From Rhodobiaceae bacterium (GTDB taxonomy: Bacteria; Pseudomonadota; Alphaproteobacteria; Parvibaculales; Parvibaculaceae): 58,883 nucleotides of DNA. Both the position numbers and the translations under genes were made by a program. Below the pieces are notes generated by a model. It was given only the letters and a program-made list of their open reading frames with translations. It did not search any database and had not been told where the DNA came from. Where the stretch lies: NCBI GenBank assembly GCA_002715765.1, contig PAZY01000022.1:5795-64677 (forward strand), given 5' to 3'. Within the stretch, counting starts at the first letter, position 1. Each line of letters starts with the position of its first letter. Positions 48,817 to 58,125 of the stretch are shown here, piece by piece.

Positions 48817-50316
48817 CTAGATTTTCTGGTCATACGCGCCGACATCCGGCTCCTCGCAGAGCATGGCGTCCAGTGCGTCAAACATTGCTTTCTTGTTTGC
48901 GTCCGAAACCGGGCTTTCCACCACGACAACAAGTCCGGGCTTGTTGGATGATGCACGAATGAGGCCCCATGTGCCGTCCTCAACCGTCACGCGGACACCG
49001 TTCACCGTCACGACGTCCCGGATCGGTTGATCAATCAAGTGCCCCCCATCGGCCGCCATCTTCTCGATACGGGCAATGATGCGGTCTACAACGCCGTATT
49101 TTTTATCGTCCGGGCAGTGTGGCGACATGGTGGGCGACCCCCATGTTTTTGGCAGGTCATTTTTAAGGTTTGCCATGCTCATGGTCGGGTTGCGGTCAAG
49201 CATGTCGCAAATTGCAATGGCAGAGACAAGTCCGTCATCATATCCGCGACCAATTGGCGGGTTGAAAAAGTAATGCCCGCTTTTTTCAAAGCCGACCAGC
49301 GCATCAAGTTCGTGTGCTCGACGTTTGATGTAGGAATGGCCGGTTTTCCAATAGTCGGTCTTCGCACCATTCCCAATCAGAACCGGGTCGGTAAGAAAGA
49401 GACCGGTGGATTTCACATCAACCACAAATTGTGCATTGTCGTGTTTGGCAGAAAGATCCCGCGCGAGCATAACCCCCACCTTGTCGGCGAAAATTTCTTC
49501 GCCTTCATTGTCCACAACGCCGCAGCGGTCACCATCCCCATCAAAGGCAAGGCCGACATCAGCGCCCGTCTCCAGCACCTTGTCGCGGAGCGCATGTAGC
49601 ATTTCCATGTCTTCCGGGTTCGGATTATATCGTGGAAATGTATGGTCAAGTTCACAGTCGAGCGGGATTACCTCCGCGCCGATACCTTCCAGCACAGCAG
49701 GGGCGAAAATACCAGCTGTGCCATTGCCGCAGGCGGCAACGACTTTGAGCTTGCGCTTGAGCTTGGGGCGATCTGTGAGATCAGCAATATAACGGGCGCG
49801 CATATCCGGTACGAACGTGTAGCTTCCGCCGGCGCGCGCCTCAAACTTTCCTTCAAGCACAATCTCGCGCAAGGCGCTCATCTCGTCCGGGCCGAAGGTA
49901 AGAGGGCGCGCTGCCCCCATTTTGACGCCCGTCCAGCCATTTTCATTATGGCTAGCGGTCACCATGGCGACAGCAGGCACATCAAGTGCGAACTGTGAAA
50001 AATATGCAGTGGGGGAAAGCGCTAACCCAATGTCGTGAACCTCTGCACCGGCAGCGACAAGTCCGTTCATCAACGCCTGCTGGATTGAGCCGGAATAGGC
50101 GCGATAGTCATGCCCAACCGCAATGCGCGGGTCCACACCAAGTTTGAACAGTAATGTTCCAAGGCCAAGGCCAAGGGCCTGAATGCCCCGCAGGTTGATT
50201 TCATCAGGAAACAGCCAACGTGCGTCATACTCGCGAAATCCCTGCGGCGCGACCATTGGTTCTGTTTCAAAAGCTTCGCTATTGGCAGGGATCGACGGGC
50301 GTGGCTTGGGAAGCAT
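48817..50316 (-). CDS. phosphomannomutase/phosphoglucomutase
   Basis: 499 residues from ATG 50316. The alpha-D-phosphohexomutase signatures are complete: catalytic Ser122 in VTASHNENGWTGVKMG, metal-binding DGDGDR (259-264), sugar-binding GFEKSGHYF and the phosphate-binding RASSNKPGL near the C-terminus. It interconverts hexose 6- and 1-phosphates for polysaccharide or LPS precursors. Length and the initial GFREYDARWLFPDEIN match bifunctional AlgC-type enzymes. Upstream AGGA is about 9 nt from the start. Confidence 0.92.
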   Translation of the reverse strand: MLPKPRPSIPANSEAFETEPMVAPQGFREYDARWLFPDEINLRGIQALGLGLGTLLFKLGVDPRIAVGHDYRAYSGSIQQALMNGLVAAGAEVHDIGLALSPTAYFSQFALDVPAVAMVTASHNENGWTGVKMGAARPLTFGPDEMSALREIVLEGKFEARAGGSYTFVPDMRARYIADLTDRPKLKRKLKVVAACGNGTAGIFAPAVLEGIGAEVIPLDCELDHTFPRYNPNPEDMEMLHALRDKVLETGADVGLAFDGDGDRCGVVDNEGEEIFADKVGVMLARDLSAKHDNAQFVVDVKSTGLFLTDPVLIGNGAKTDYWKTGHSYIKRRAHELDALVGFEKSGHYFFNPPIGRGYDDGLVSAIAICDMLDRNPTMSMANLKNDLPKTWGSPTMSPHCPDDKKYGVVDRIIARIEKMAADGGHLIDQPIRDVVTVNGVRVTVEDGTWGLIRASSNKPGLVVVVESPVSDANKKAMFDALDAMLCEEPDVGAYDQKI

Positions 50317-50384
50317 TGAAACGGTCCTGTATTTGAAATCCGGAAACTGGCGGTTCTTATAACGCAATTGGCAAGGCAGGAACA

Positions 50385-50753
50385 CTATTCAGAATGGAGT
50401 GGAACGCCGCATTTGAGACAGTGCTGTGTGCTGAGTTCTATGCGCCATCGACCAGCCACCACGCGTCGGATCTGGGTTTTGTTGCAGACAGGGCAGCGGG
50501 CTGTGTGAATGCCCAATCCAAAGAATGAGAACGCGACGACCATACCACCAAAGATAATGAGACCCGCCGCTTTCTCGCCCGCTTCTTCGGCAAAGCCGAC
50601 GCCAAGAAAGAAAGCGCCAAATGCAATGAGTGGGCCCAAAAGAATGAGCCAACGGGCACGCCGCTTGCGCGTCGCATATTCGCGAATAATGTCGTTAGGG
50701 CTGAGCCGCTGCATATGGCCCTGGCGCCGTGCCGCGTCATTCAGCCTATTCAC
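50385..50753 (-). CDS. membrane protein with C-terminal zinc ribbon
   Basis: 122 residues from GTG 50753, or 109 from ATG 50714, which has AGGG 6 nt upstream. Two membrane segments (WLILLGPLIAFGAFFLGVGF, AAGLIIFGGMVVAFSFFGLG) are followed by a zinc ribbon with CPVC and CLKC. The GTG overlaps the end of the aspartic protease gene, so the two are coupled if it is used. No function is known. Confidence 0.7.
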   Translation of the reverse strand: MNRLNDAARRQGHMQRLSPNDIIREYATRKRRARWLILLGPLIAFGAFFLGVGFAEEAGEKAAGLIIFGGMVVAFSFFGLGIHTARCPVCNKTQIRRVVAGRWRIELSTQHCLKCGVPLHSE

Positions 50754-51441
50754 GCAGGATCAACCGATCTCCGGCAATCTCCAGCGCCGAAAGCTCTCCC
50801 AGAAAACTCATACCCAGCAGCGATTGGCCAAGCCCCTCCTGAGACACAGCACCACGCACATTCTCCACCCGTATGGAGCCAATGGAAATCTCGTCAATCA
50901 TGATCGGCGCAGAGTAGGCAATACCGTTCGCCGTTTGGTAGGGGATGCGATAGTCGAGTGTGTCGGGATCAAATCCCAGCCGTTGCGCATCAAACGCGGT
51001 AAGCGCCACATGGCTCGCACCTGTGTCCACCAGAAAGCGAACATGCGTGCCGTTTACCTTGGCGTCAGCCAGAAAGTGCCCGGACCCGTCACCGCCAAGG
51101 CTCACCACCCCTCGGGAGATTTCCTGCGCGCGCGTCGGCATCAGCTCACCCTGCGTGCGAACCATCAGGCCCTGAAATTCTTCGCGGTACCCGTAAATAA
51201 TGACGAGGGCGAGCGCGATGGCGGTCCAGCTGAGCGCCTGCTTGAGGGCTAGTCCCGCATTCCGCCGGAAGCCCAGTACGGCGCTTGAGCCGACGAGTGC
51301 CAGAAGGCCGACCCCGTAAACCAGACGCATTTGAGCGTCCTGCTGGTCCAGCGCACCGGGAAATGTCCGGATCAGCAGAAAAAGAAGGGCGGTAAAGCCG
51401 AGTGCCGCCAGCGCGACCCATGTCCATGTATTGTTCTTCAT
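50746..51441 (-). CDS. membrane-anchored retropepsin-like aspartic protease (clan AA)
   Basis: 231 residues. Two or three membrane helices in the first 85 residues, then one retropepsin domain: GHFLADAKVNGTHVRFLVDTGASHVALT with catalytic Asp139 in VDTGAS, and QSLLGMSFLGEL in the flap-following region. Single-domain members dimerise. The arrangement matches a family (TIGR02281) widespread in Alphaproteobacteria, with the protease domain expected in the periplasm. Physiological substrate is unknown. Confidence 0.85.
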   Translation of the reverse strand: MKNNTWTWVALAALGFTALLFLLIRTFPGALDQQDAQMRLVYGVGLLALVGSSAVLGFRRNAGLALKQALSWTAIALALVIIYGYREEFQGLMVRTQGELMPTRAQEISRGVVSLGGDGSGHFLADAKVNGTHVRFLVDTGASHVALTAFDAQRLGFDPDTLDYRIPYQTANGIAYSAPIMIDEISIGSIRVENVRGAVSQEGLGQSLLGMSFLGELSALEIAGDRLILRE

Positions 51442-51575
51442 GCGTCTAATATAGGGTCGGAAAGTGGAGGGGGGATAAATCTATTTGATCAAAATCAGCC
51501 TTGAATTTTGGTCAGACGTCAATTAATTACGATAAATAAATGGGTTTTCAAATAAATACCATGTAGGATTGTGAA

Positions 51576-52472
51576 ATGAGTAGCGACAGCAAAGTCATTA
51601 ACCTGGCGCAAGGCAGCGAACCCCACACCCGTACGGTGAGCGGGTTTCCGGGCCTGCCTGTCTTCGAGCCAGGCTGGGTTTGGCTGGTTGGTGCAGGGCC
51701 GGGGGATCCGGGTTTGCTCACGCTGCATGCCGTCAATGCTCTCCAGCAAGCTGATGTAATTGTTCACGACGCACTCGTGAGTGAAAACATTCTTGGTATG
51801 GCGGCTCCCGAGACTGAAATCATTTATTCCGGCAAGCGCGGTGGCAAGCCGAGCGCGAAACAGCGTGATATTTCGGCAAAGCTTGTTGAACTGGCGCGTG
51901 CGGGCAAACGCGTTTTGCGCTTGAAAGGCGGGGACCCGTTTGTCTTCGGGCGCGGCGGGGAAGAGGCTTTGGCACTCGTCGAGGCTGGTATTCACTTCCG
52001 CATTGTGCCGGGCATTACAGCAGGCATTGGGGGGTTGGCCTATGCAGGTATTCCTGCAACCCATCGCGATACCAATCATGCAGTGACCTTCATCACCGGC
52101 CACATGGCAGGTGGCGATGTGCCCGAAAATTTGGATTGGACTGCCATCGCCAAAGGCTCGCCCGCCATCGTGCTCCACATGGCACTGTCGCATTTGGATG
52201 CCATCACCAAGATCATGATCGAGGCAGGGCGTTCGCCGTCAGAACCCATGGCACTTGTGCGCAACGCTACGCTTCCCGATCAATTGGTGCTCGAAACGAC
52301 ACTTGGGCGTGCGGCAGTAGATGTCGCAAGAACCGGCTTTTCTGGCCCGGCCATCATCGCCATCGGGGAAATTGTGCGGATGCGTGACAGTCTCGACTGG
52401 CTGGGTGCGATGAGTGGTAAAACCTTGAGAACAGACCCGCTCGGCACCAGAGGCGCCCTCAATGCTGGCTGA
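51576..52472 (+). CDS. cobA: uroporphyrinogen-III C-methyltransferase (SUMT)
   Basis: 298 residues. Motifs of precorrin methyltransferases: VWLVGAGPGDPGLLTLHAV (P-loop-like GAGPGD), DALVSENIL, YSGKRGGKPSAKQRDI, VLRLKGGDPFVFGRGGEEA and VPGITAGIGGLAYAGIPATHR. It transfers two methyl groups from SAM to uroporphyrinogen III, giving precorrin-2 for cobalamin or sirohaem. About 25 residues precede the conserved start, more than usual; AGGA lies before ATG 51576. The nearby cobT supports a cobalamin role. Confidence 0.93.
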   Translation: MSSDSKVINLAQGSEPHTRTVSGFPGLPVFEPGWVWLVGAGPGDPGLLTLHAVNALQQADVIVHDALVSENILGMAAPETEIIYSGKRGGKPSAKQRDISAKLVELARAGKRVLRLKGGDPFVFGRGGEEALALVEAGIHFRIVPGITAGIGGLAYAGIPATHRDTNHAVTFITGHMAGGDVPENLDWTAIAKGSPAIVLHMALSHLDAITKIMIEAGRSPSEPMALVRNATLPDQLVLETTLGRAAVDVARTGFSGPAIIAIGEIVRMRDSLDWLGAMSGKTLRTDPLGTRGALNAG

Positions 52473-52488
52473 TCAGAAAGCTGGCTGA

Positions 52489-52683
52489 TCAGGCCGGTTG
52501 TTCGACACCGGCCGCGATAAACCGGTCTCCAAGCTCGTCCATAATCAGATCACGCTCTTCATGACTATAGCGGCTCCAACCGCCAATTTCTTTCAGTGTC
52601 CGTCCGCACCCGCGGCAGAAGCCAAGGCGACCGTCAACGGCGCACAGGCGTTTGCAGGGGCTTTTGATCGGTTCGGTCGACAA
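52489..52683 (-). CDS. DUF1289 small protein
   Basis: 64 residues with the four-Cys DUF1289 pattern KSPCKRLCAVDGRLGFCRGCGRTLKEIGGW, the ordering C-x3-C-x8-C-x2-C, and the trailing W and D. It is a putative small metal-binding protein of unknown role, very common in Alphaproteobacteria and Pseudomonadota. Convergent with cobA. Confidence 0.88.
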   Translation of the reverse strand: MSTEPIKSPCKRLCAVDGRLGFCRGCGRTLKEIGGWSRYSHEERDLIMDELGDRFIAAGVEQPA

Positions 52684-52843
52684 TGGGGCGTCCTCACATC
52701 CAGATTGAAGGCCAGACCATAAGGGCCGTTCAGCGCTTTGGCCAGTTTTTCAGGCCCTTACTCAAGAGAACTTGAGTGACAGGCCAGGGGCCGGTATAGC
52801 CATCCAGCACCTGAACCCGGTATTTGGATCTTGGAGACAACAT

Positions 52844-53815
52844 ATGGCCCGCGCTGCCACCGGCCTTCCGTTTGATGATATTCGCCGCCTGATCGACGGC
52901 CCGCCACTGCCTGATATCGAGGCCGGTGACGCGGTGCATGCGGCCACAGCGGGGCTTGGGCATTTGGGTGAGGTCGCGGAATGGCTGGCCGCCTGGCAGG
53001 GGAAGACTGCGCCGGCCATCACACAGCCGCTCGTCGCCGTCTTCGCCGCCAACCACAAGATCGTCGAGCGCGGCGTGACCGTCGAGCCCATGAGCGCCAC
53101 CCAGGACATCGTGGAACTGGTGGCTGCGGGCGGTAAACCGGTCTCGCGCGCTGCCATGCAAAGCAATGTTGGTCTCAAAGTCTTCGATCTGGCACTGGAC
53201 CTTCCCACTCCCGACATCGCCGCGGCAGATGCGCTCGACGAAGCCGCCTGTGCCGCCACTATGGCCTTTGGGATGGAGGCGATTGCCGGCGGCGCCGACC
53301 TTCTCTGCGTCACAGATATCGGGGTGGGCAACAGAACAGTCGCCGCAGCGCTCTCCATGGCCCTTTTCGGGGGGGATGTGTCTGACTGGCTGCCGGACGG
53401 GCAGGAAAATTCACAATTCGTCCAACAGCGTGAAGCCGTTGAATTGGCAATTGCGCGACTGGGTCCCCCCCAGCACAAGCAGTTGCGCGATCCGCTGGAA
53501 ATCCTGCGCCGGGTGGGCGGCAGAGAGTTTGCGGCCATCGCCGGAGCGATTCTCGCTGCACGTTATCAGAAGATCCCGGTTCTGCTGGATGGCATGGTTG
53601 CCGTTACGGCAGCCGCCGTTTTACACAGTCTCGCTCCTCAGACTATCGCCCATTGCCGTGTGGCCGATTGCGGGGCGGACAAAGGTTTTTCCAAGCTCTT
53701 GACCGAGCTTAAAATGAAGCCACTTCTAACAATGAGCCTGGGAGAAAACCACGGATTGGGTGGTGTTATGGCAACCGACCTGTGCAGAACTGCAGCCATC
53801 GCTGTTCAGCCCTAA
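52844..53815 (+). CDS. cobT: nicotinate-nucleotide--dimethylbenzimidazole phosphoribosyltransferase
   Basis: 323 residues from ATG 52844 (TTGGAGACAA upstream). Motifs: DIRRLIDGPPLPD, GLGHLGEVAEWLAAWQG, VFAANHKIVERGV, MAFGMEAIAGGADLLCVTDIGVGN and, at the end, the catalytic region MSLGENHGLGGVMA with Glu. The usual GEG context is GEN here. It makes alpha-ribazole 5'-phosphate for the lower ligand of cobalamin. It starts a separate transcript from cobA. No cobalamin riboswitch was found upstream. Confidence 0.9.
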   Translation: MARAATGLPFDDIRRLIDGPPLPDIEAGDAVHAATAGLGHLGEVAEWLAAWQGKTAPAITQPLVAVFAANHKIVERGVTVEPMSATQDIVELVAAGGKPVSRAAMQSNVGLKVFDLALDLPTPDIAAADALDEAACAATMAFGMEAIAGGADLLCVTDIGVGNRTVAAALSMALFGGDVSDWLPDGQENSQFVQQREAVELAIARLGPPQHKQLRDPLEILRRVGGREFAAIAGAILAARYQKIPVLLDGMVAVTAAAVLHSLAPQTIAHCRVADCGADKGFSKLLTELKMKPLLTMSLGENHGLGGVMATDLCRTAAIAVQP

Positions 53816-53911
53816 CGTCAACTGGGTCTTGCCCCGTGACACTTTGTCAGTAAACTCCCGGCAAAACAAAAAGCCAGGGTGCCCCCACCCGGCATGGAAG
53901 GAGATTTTCCA

Positions 53912-55105
53912 ATGGATATGAGTTTCTCACCTGAGGACATCGCATTTCGCGAAGAAGTGCGGACCTTCATTGCAGACAATTACCCGCGCGATGTGATCAA
54001 TGGTCGTTCGCGTGGTGACATGTCCCGCGACGATATTTTGGCGTGGCACAAAATCCTCGCCAAAAAAGGGTGGGTCGCACCGCACTGGCCAACAGAAATT
54101 GGCGGAACGGATTGGACCATCTCGCAGCGTTACATCTGGAACGAAGAATGTGCCCGCGCTGAAACCACGCCGCTTCTGCCGTTCGGCCTCTCTATGGTGG
54201 GCCCGGTTATTTATACATACGGCAATGAAGAGCAGAAGAAGCGCTTCCTGCCCGGCATCTACAACGGCACGGAATGGTGGTGTCAGGGCTATTCGGAGCC
54301 AGGCGCAGGTTCAGATCTTGCCTCGCTCAAGACCAAAGCGGTGCGCGAAGGTGACCATTACATCGTGAACGGTCAGAAAACCTGGACAACGCTTGCCCAG
54401 TTTGCCGATTGGATCTTCTGTCTTTGCCGGACAGACCCGGATGCGAAAATCCAGGAAGGTATTTCCTTCCTGCTGATCGACATGAAGTCTCCAGGCATCG
54501 AAGTGCGCCCGATCATCACAATGGACGGTGCCCATGAGGTAAACGAAGTCTATCTCGACAATGTGAAGGTTCCTGTTGAAAACCGGATCGGCGAAGAAAA
54601 CAAAGGCTGGACCTATGCCAAGTTCCTTTTGGGGAACGAGCGGTCCGGGATCGCAGGTGTTGCGCGTTCCAAAAAGGCTATTGAACGTCTGCGCAAGATT
54701 GCCGCGAGCGAGCTGGTGGACGGCAAACCGTTGATCAGCGATGACGAATTTGTCCGCAAAATTTCCGAAGTGGAAATTGACCTGTCTGCGTTGGAAGTAA
54801 CAGAACTTCGCACACTGGCGGCAGAGAGCCGTGGCCAGGGGCCAGGGCCGGAAAGCTCGATTCTCAAGGTGAAAGGAACCGAAATCCAGCAACGGATTAC
54901 GGAGCTCACCATGGAAGCCGTCGGGCACTATGCCTTCGTATACGCCCCGCACGGGGAAGCTGAAGGTGGCAACTCATTCGTACCCGGGCCGGAATATGCC
55001 AAGGGGGCGTCTCAGAACTACTTCAACATGCGCAAGACGTCGATTTACGGCGGCTCGAACGAAATTCAACATAACATTATTGCCAAAATGGTGTTGGGCC
55101 TCTAA
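53912..55105 (+). CDS. acyl-CoA dehydrogenase (first of second pair)
   Basis: 397 residues from ATG 53912 (AAGGAG 8 nt upstream). Motifs: MSFSPEDIAFREEVRTFIADN, PHWPTEIGGTDW, WWCQGYSEPGAGSDLASLKTK, HYIVNGQKTWTT, LGNERSGIAGVARSK and the C-terminal KTSIYGGSNEIQHNIIAKMVLGL, which includes the FAD and partner contacts. It is a FadE-like flavoenzyme of beta-oxidation. The next dehydrogenase starts 78 bp later in the same orientation. The paired layout mirrors 1865-4248. Confidence 0.92.
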   Translation: MDMSFSPEDIAFREEVRTFIADNYPRDVINGRSRGDMSRDDILAWHKILAKKGWVAPHWPTEIGGTDWTISQRYIWNEECARAETTPLLPFGLSMVGPVIYTYGNEEQKKRFLPGIYNGTEWWCQGYSEPGAGSDLASLKTKAVREGDHYIVNGQKTWTTLAQFADWIFCLCRTDPDAKIQEGISFLLIDMKSPGIEVRPIITMDGAHEVNEVYLDNVKVPVENRIGEENKGWTYAKFLLGNERSGIAGVARSKKAIERLRKIAASELVDGKPLISDDEFVRKISEVEIDLSALEVTELRTLAAESRGQGPGPESSILKVKGTEIQQRITELTMEAVGHYAFVYAPHGEAEGGNSFVPGPEYAKGASQNYFNMRKTSIYGGSNEIQHNIIAKMVLGL

Positions 55106-55147
55106 CACAGAGGCCAACCGGGGTCTTCTCCGCGCCCGCGGGCGCGG
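55097..55147. promoter_or_regulatory. two hairpins between paired acyl-CoA dehydrogenase genes
   Basis: GGCCTCT-AACAC-AGAGGCC (55097-55115) covers the upstream stop codon, and the perfect palindrome CCGCGCCCGCGGGCGCGG lies at 55130-55147. No T-run follows, so they may modulate mRNA stability or subunit ratio rather than terminate. Confidence 0.45.
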
Positions 55148-55183
55148 TGAGGGCAACAAAAACACCGCAGGGAAGGGACCAAG

Positions 55184-56314
55184 ATGGACTTTTCATTCAG
55201 CGAGGAACAAACACTGCTCCGGAATACGGTGCAGAGCTTCCTTCAGGATAAGTACGACTTCGACACACGCAGCAAAATCGCCAAAAGCGCAGACGGCTGG
55301 AGCCGTGAGATCTGGACACAGTTCGCAGAACTGGGCCTGCTCGCAGCCCCATTCGCTGAAGAGCTGGGTGGTCTTGGCGGCGGCGCCATTGAAACCATGA
55401 TCGTTATGGAAGAGTTTGGCCGTAACCTCGTGATTGAACCGTTCGTGGAAACGGTCGTTCTGGCAGGCGGTTTCCTTCAGGAAGCGGGGACGGACGCGCA
55501 GAAAGAAGCGCACATTCCAGGTCTTATCGGCGGCGAAACCGTTTGGACTTTCGCTTATGCGGAACCGCAGGGCCGCTATAATCTCGCCGACCTCGTCACC
55601 ACGGCGAAGAAGGATGGCGATGGCTACGTGATCAACGGCTACAAGTGCGTTGTTCTGGGGGCTCCATGGGCAGACAAGCTCATCGTTTCGGCACGCACAA
55701 GCGGTGGCCAGCGTGACGCAGACGGCGTGTCGCTCTTCATCGTGGACAAGAACGCTGCCGGGGTATCAACTCGCGATTACCCGACAGTTGACGGTCGTCG
55801 CGCTTCTGAAGTGACGCTCGAAAACGTTAAGGTCGGAGCAGATGCTGTCATCGGTGAAATTGGTAAGGCATTGCCATTGATCGAAAAGATCACCGATCGC
55901 GCAATCGCCTCTCTGTCTGCTGAAGCCATCGGCGGCATGAAAATGCTCAACGATGCAACGGTTGAGTATTGTAAGACCCGTAAGCAGTTCGGTGTGCCGA
56001 TCGGCAAGTTCCAGGTTCTGCAGCACCGCATGGTCGATATGTTCATGGCTTATGAGCAGTCGGTTTCCATGACCTACATGGTGACGCTTAAACTTGACGA
56101 AGATGACGCGGAGCGTTGCAAGGCAGCATCCGGCGCCAAAGTACAGATCGGCAAAGCTGGTCGTTACGTTGGTCAGCAGGCCGTTCAGTTGCACGGCGGT
56201 ATGGGCATGACAGACGAATTGAATGTCGGTCACTACTTCAAACGCCTGACGATGATCGACACCCAGTTCGGTAATGTTGACCATCATCTGAGCCGTTATT
56301 CAAACGCTGCCTGA
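55184..56314 (+). CDS. acyl-CoA dehydrogenase (second of second pair)
   Basis: 376 residues. Motifs: MDFSFSEEQTLLRNTVQSFL, LGGLGGGAIETMIVMEEFGR, TFAYAEPQGRYNL, YCKTRKQFGVPIGKFQVLQHRMVDM and VQLHGGMGMTDELNVGHYFKRL. It is the smaller partner of the preceding 397-residue enzyme. Ends in a strong terminator. Two such pairs in one window suggest specialised acyl chains rather than general fatty acid turnover. Confidence 0.92.
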   Translation: MDFSFSEEQTLLRNTVQSFLQDKYDFDTRSKIAKSADGWSREIWTQFAELGLLAAPFAEELGGLGGGAIETMIVMEEFGRNLVIEPFVETVVLAGGFLQEAGTDAQKEAHIPGLIGGETVWTFAYAEPQGRYNLADLVTTAKKDGDGYVINGYKCVVLGAPWADKLIVSARTSGGQRDADGVSLFIVDKNAAGVSTRDYPTVDGRRASEVTLENVKVGADAVIGEIGKALPLIEKITDRAIASLSAEAIGGMKMLNDATVEYCKTRKQFGVPIGKFQVLQHRMVDMFMAYEQSVSMTYMVTLKLDEDDAERCKAASGAKVQIGKAGRYVGQQAVQLHGGMGMTDELNVGHYFKRLTMIDTQFGNVDHHLSRYSNAA

Positions 56315-56339
56315 TAAGGCGCTTTGTGGCGAACAGACA

Positions 56340-56370
56340 AACCGCGATGCTCCGGCATCGCGGTTTTTTT
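56340..56370 (+). terminator. rho-independent terminator of the second acyl-CoA dehydrogenase pair
   Basis: AACCGCGATGC (56340-56350), loop TCCG, GCATCGCGGTT (56355-56365), then a T-run to 56370. Confidence 0.92.
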
Positions 56371-56405
56371 ATGCTTGGGATTTTAGCAAGCAGCCGGGAT
56401 AATTT

Positions 56406-57869
56406 TTAGGGGTAGGCGACTGAGGTCCGTCTGATACCGTGGCCCGCCTCAGGGATCGTCAGCAACCGTCCGGTCGGAAAAACGGCCCGAACAAGAGTGC
56501 CGCGTCCCACTTCGCTCTCAAGTTCAAAATGGCCGCCATGCGCTTCCAGGAGCCCCCGCACGATGGCAAGTCCCAGACCCGTGCCTGACCCCGGACGGGC
56601 TTTACCTTCCTTGCCTTGCCCGAACGACGAAAGAACCGTCTCGAACTCTTCTTCCGGTATGCCGGGGCCTTCATCTTCCACCCCGAAATAGAACCGCCCG
56701 TCAGGCAGATAATCGATAATCATGGTGACACGGCTGCCAGGAGGGGCAAATTTAACGGCGTTGGTCAGCAGGTTAAGCCATATCTGCCGCACACCGCGCT
56801 GATCGGCTCTAAGCTCCGGCAGAGGCTGAATAAATCGCTTCTTGATCTCAATATTGACGGCATGTGCCCGCAGATTGACCAGTCGCAGGCAATCATCTGC
56901 AATAATGGACAGATCCACCGCTTCCTCGAAGATCGTGTATTGCCCCGCCTCAATCTTGGACAGGTCCAGCACGTCATTGATCAGCGCGAGCAGATGTTGA
57001 CCGCTGGAATGGATGTCGTCGGAATATTGCAGGTACTTGTCGTTCGTCATGGGGCCGAACACCTGCTTGTTCATGACCTCGGAGAAACCGATGATGGCGT
57101 TGAGCGGGGTCCGCAGCTCGTGGCTCATATTGGCCAGAAACTGTGACTTGGCCCGGTTGGCTTCTTCCGCCCGCATACGCGCGGCGTCAGATTCTTTCTT
57201 GGATTTGGAAAGGGCGGTGATCAGCTCGTTTTTTTCGACGGACAGGGCCGCAGATTGTCGCGTCGTTTCTGAGAGCTGAAGGCAGTGACCGGCAATAACG
57301 ATCATGTAGGCGATGTACGACCCGGCAACCACGGTGAGCATGGAAAATGCGTGCCATGCAAGCGCGCCCAGAAAGAACCCCGCCAACGTTATGGCGGCAA
57401 TCAGAAAATTGCTGGGAAGGGGGCGGTTCAGAATGAGATTGGGAGAAACGGAGACGGCGGCAATAGCCAGAAGAAAAACATTGTTCCCGAATTTGTCGGG
57501 CATCCAGAAAAGGAAAAGCGCGGAAGACCAGATAGACAAATAGAGGAATGTATAGAGCCCGAAGGATACGAGCCAGCGTCGCAGGGCATCAGGCCTGAGC
57601 TGCTTTTGCTGGTCGGTCACTTCAAGGTAAGTCGCGGCATGTCGTGCACTGAGATACAAGGACGCTGTGTTGGCGGCAAACCATATGGCGACAACTTGCC
57701 ATTCCACCCATGTTGAACAGGCGATAGCGACAGCCACAACCATAAGCCAGTCGAACTTGTGTGAGAGGACATGAGCAAGCGCCAGGTCACGCAGACGCTG
57801 TTGAAACACAGCGTTGCTTCGACCTCCCATCGGAACGATGGCACTCAAAAGGCGCGCCCAATTTGACAT
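56406..57869 (-). CDS. membrane sensor histidine kinase
   Basis: 487 residues. Six or so hydrophobic segments in the first 195 residues, a coiled linker (about 205-245), then HisKA with His250 in [22 protein letters not shown], and HATPase_c with [13 protein letters not shown] (N box), [11 protein letters not shown] (G1) and [20 protein letters not shown] (G2). It has no receiver domain, and no response regulator is adjacent. This architecture resembles PleC/DivJ-like alphaproteobacterial kinases. Signal unknown. A hairpin lies in its leader. Confidence 0.9.
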   Translation of the reverse strand: MSNWARLLSAIVPMGGRSNAVFQQRLRDLALAHVLSHKFDWLMVVAVAIACSTWVEWQVVAIWFAANTASLYLSARHAATYLEVTDQQKQLRPDALRRWLVSFGLYTFLYLSIWSSALFLFWMPDKFGNNVFLLAIAAVSVSPNLILNRPLPSNFLIAAITLAGFFLGALAWHAFSMLTVVAGSYIAYMIVIAGHCLQLSETTRQSAALSVEKNELITALSKSKKESDAARMRAEEANRAKSQFLANMSHELRTPLNAIIGFSEVMNKQVFGPMTNDKYLQYSDDIHSSGQHLLALINDVLDLSKIEAGQYTIFEEAVDLSIIADDCLRLVNLRAHAVNIEIKKRFIQPLPELRADQRGVRQIWLNLLTNAVKFAPPGSRVTMIIDYLPDGRFYFGVEDEGPGIPEEEFETVLSSFGQGKEGKARPGSGTGLGLAIVRGLLEAHGGHFELESEVGRGTLVRAVFPTGRLLTIPEAGHGIRRTSVAYP

Positions 57870-57895
57870 CTAAACAAGTTCCCCAACCAGCAGCG

Positions 57896-57920
57896 ACAAC
57901 GGCAGCTCGGCCGCCGTTGT
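57896..57920 (-). promoter_or_regulatory. leader hairpin of the histidine kinase gene
   Basis: ACAACGGC (57896-57903) and GCCGTTGT (57913-57920) form an 8-bp perfect stem with a 9-nt loop, 26 bp upstream of the kinase start on the minus strand. Confidence 0.4.
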
Positions 57921-58076
57921 TGCGATGGGGAGCCTCGCTCAAAAGTGTTAACAAGCGCTTCGGGAAACTGGTTAACAAACACTGGAAGTTTCACCGAAAA
58001 TCGCTGGATTACTGGGGATATTCATGCTCAGTTATGGTCGGGCGGCGCGCTAAGTCCTTGATGTAACCACTAAAAA

Positions 58077-58107
58077 TGGCAAGTTTATATTGTCATTTGA
58101 CTTGCCA
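58077..58107. promoter_or_regulatory. inverted repeat upstream of enoyl-CoA hydratase gene
   Basis: TGGCAAGT (58077-58084) and ACTTGCCA (58100-58107) form a perfect 8-bp pair with a 15-base spacer, 18 bp before the ATG at 58126. Likely repressor site for the hydratase gene. Confidence 0.5.
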
Positions 58108-58125
58108 GAACGAGCGGAGACGGAA

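Noticed and set aside
52684-52843. Cobalamin riboswitch before cobT
   Set aside because: The B12-box core and surrounding conserved stems were not found in the 160 bp upstream.
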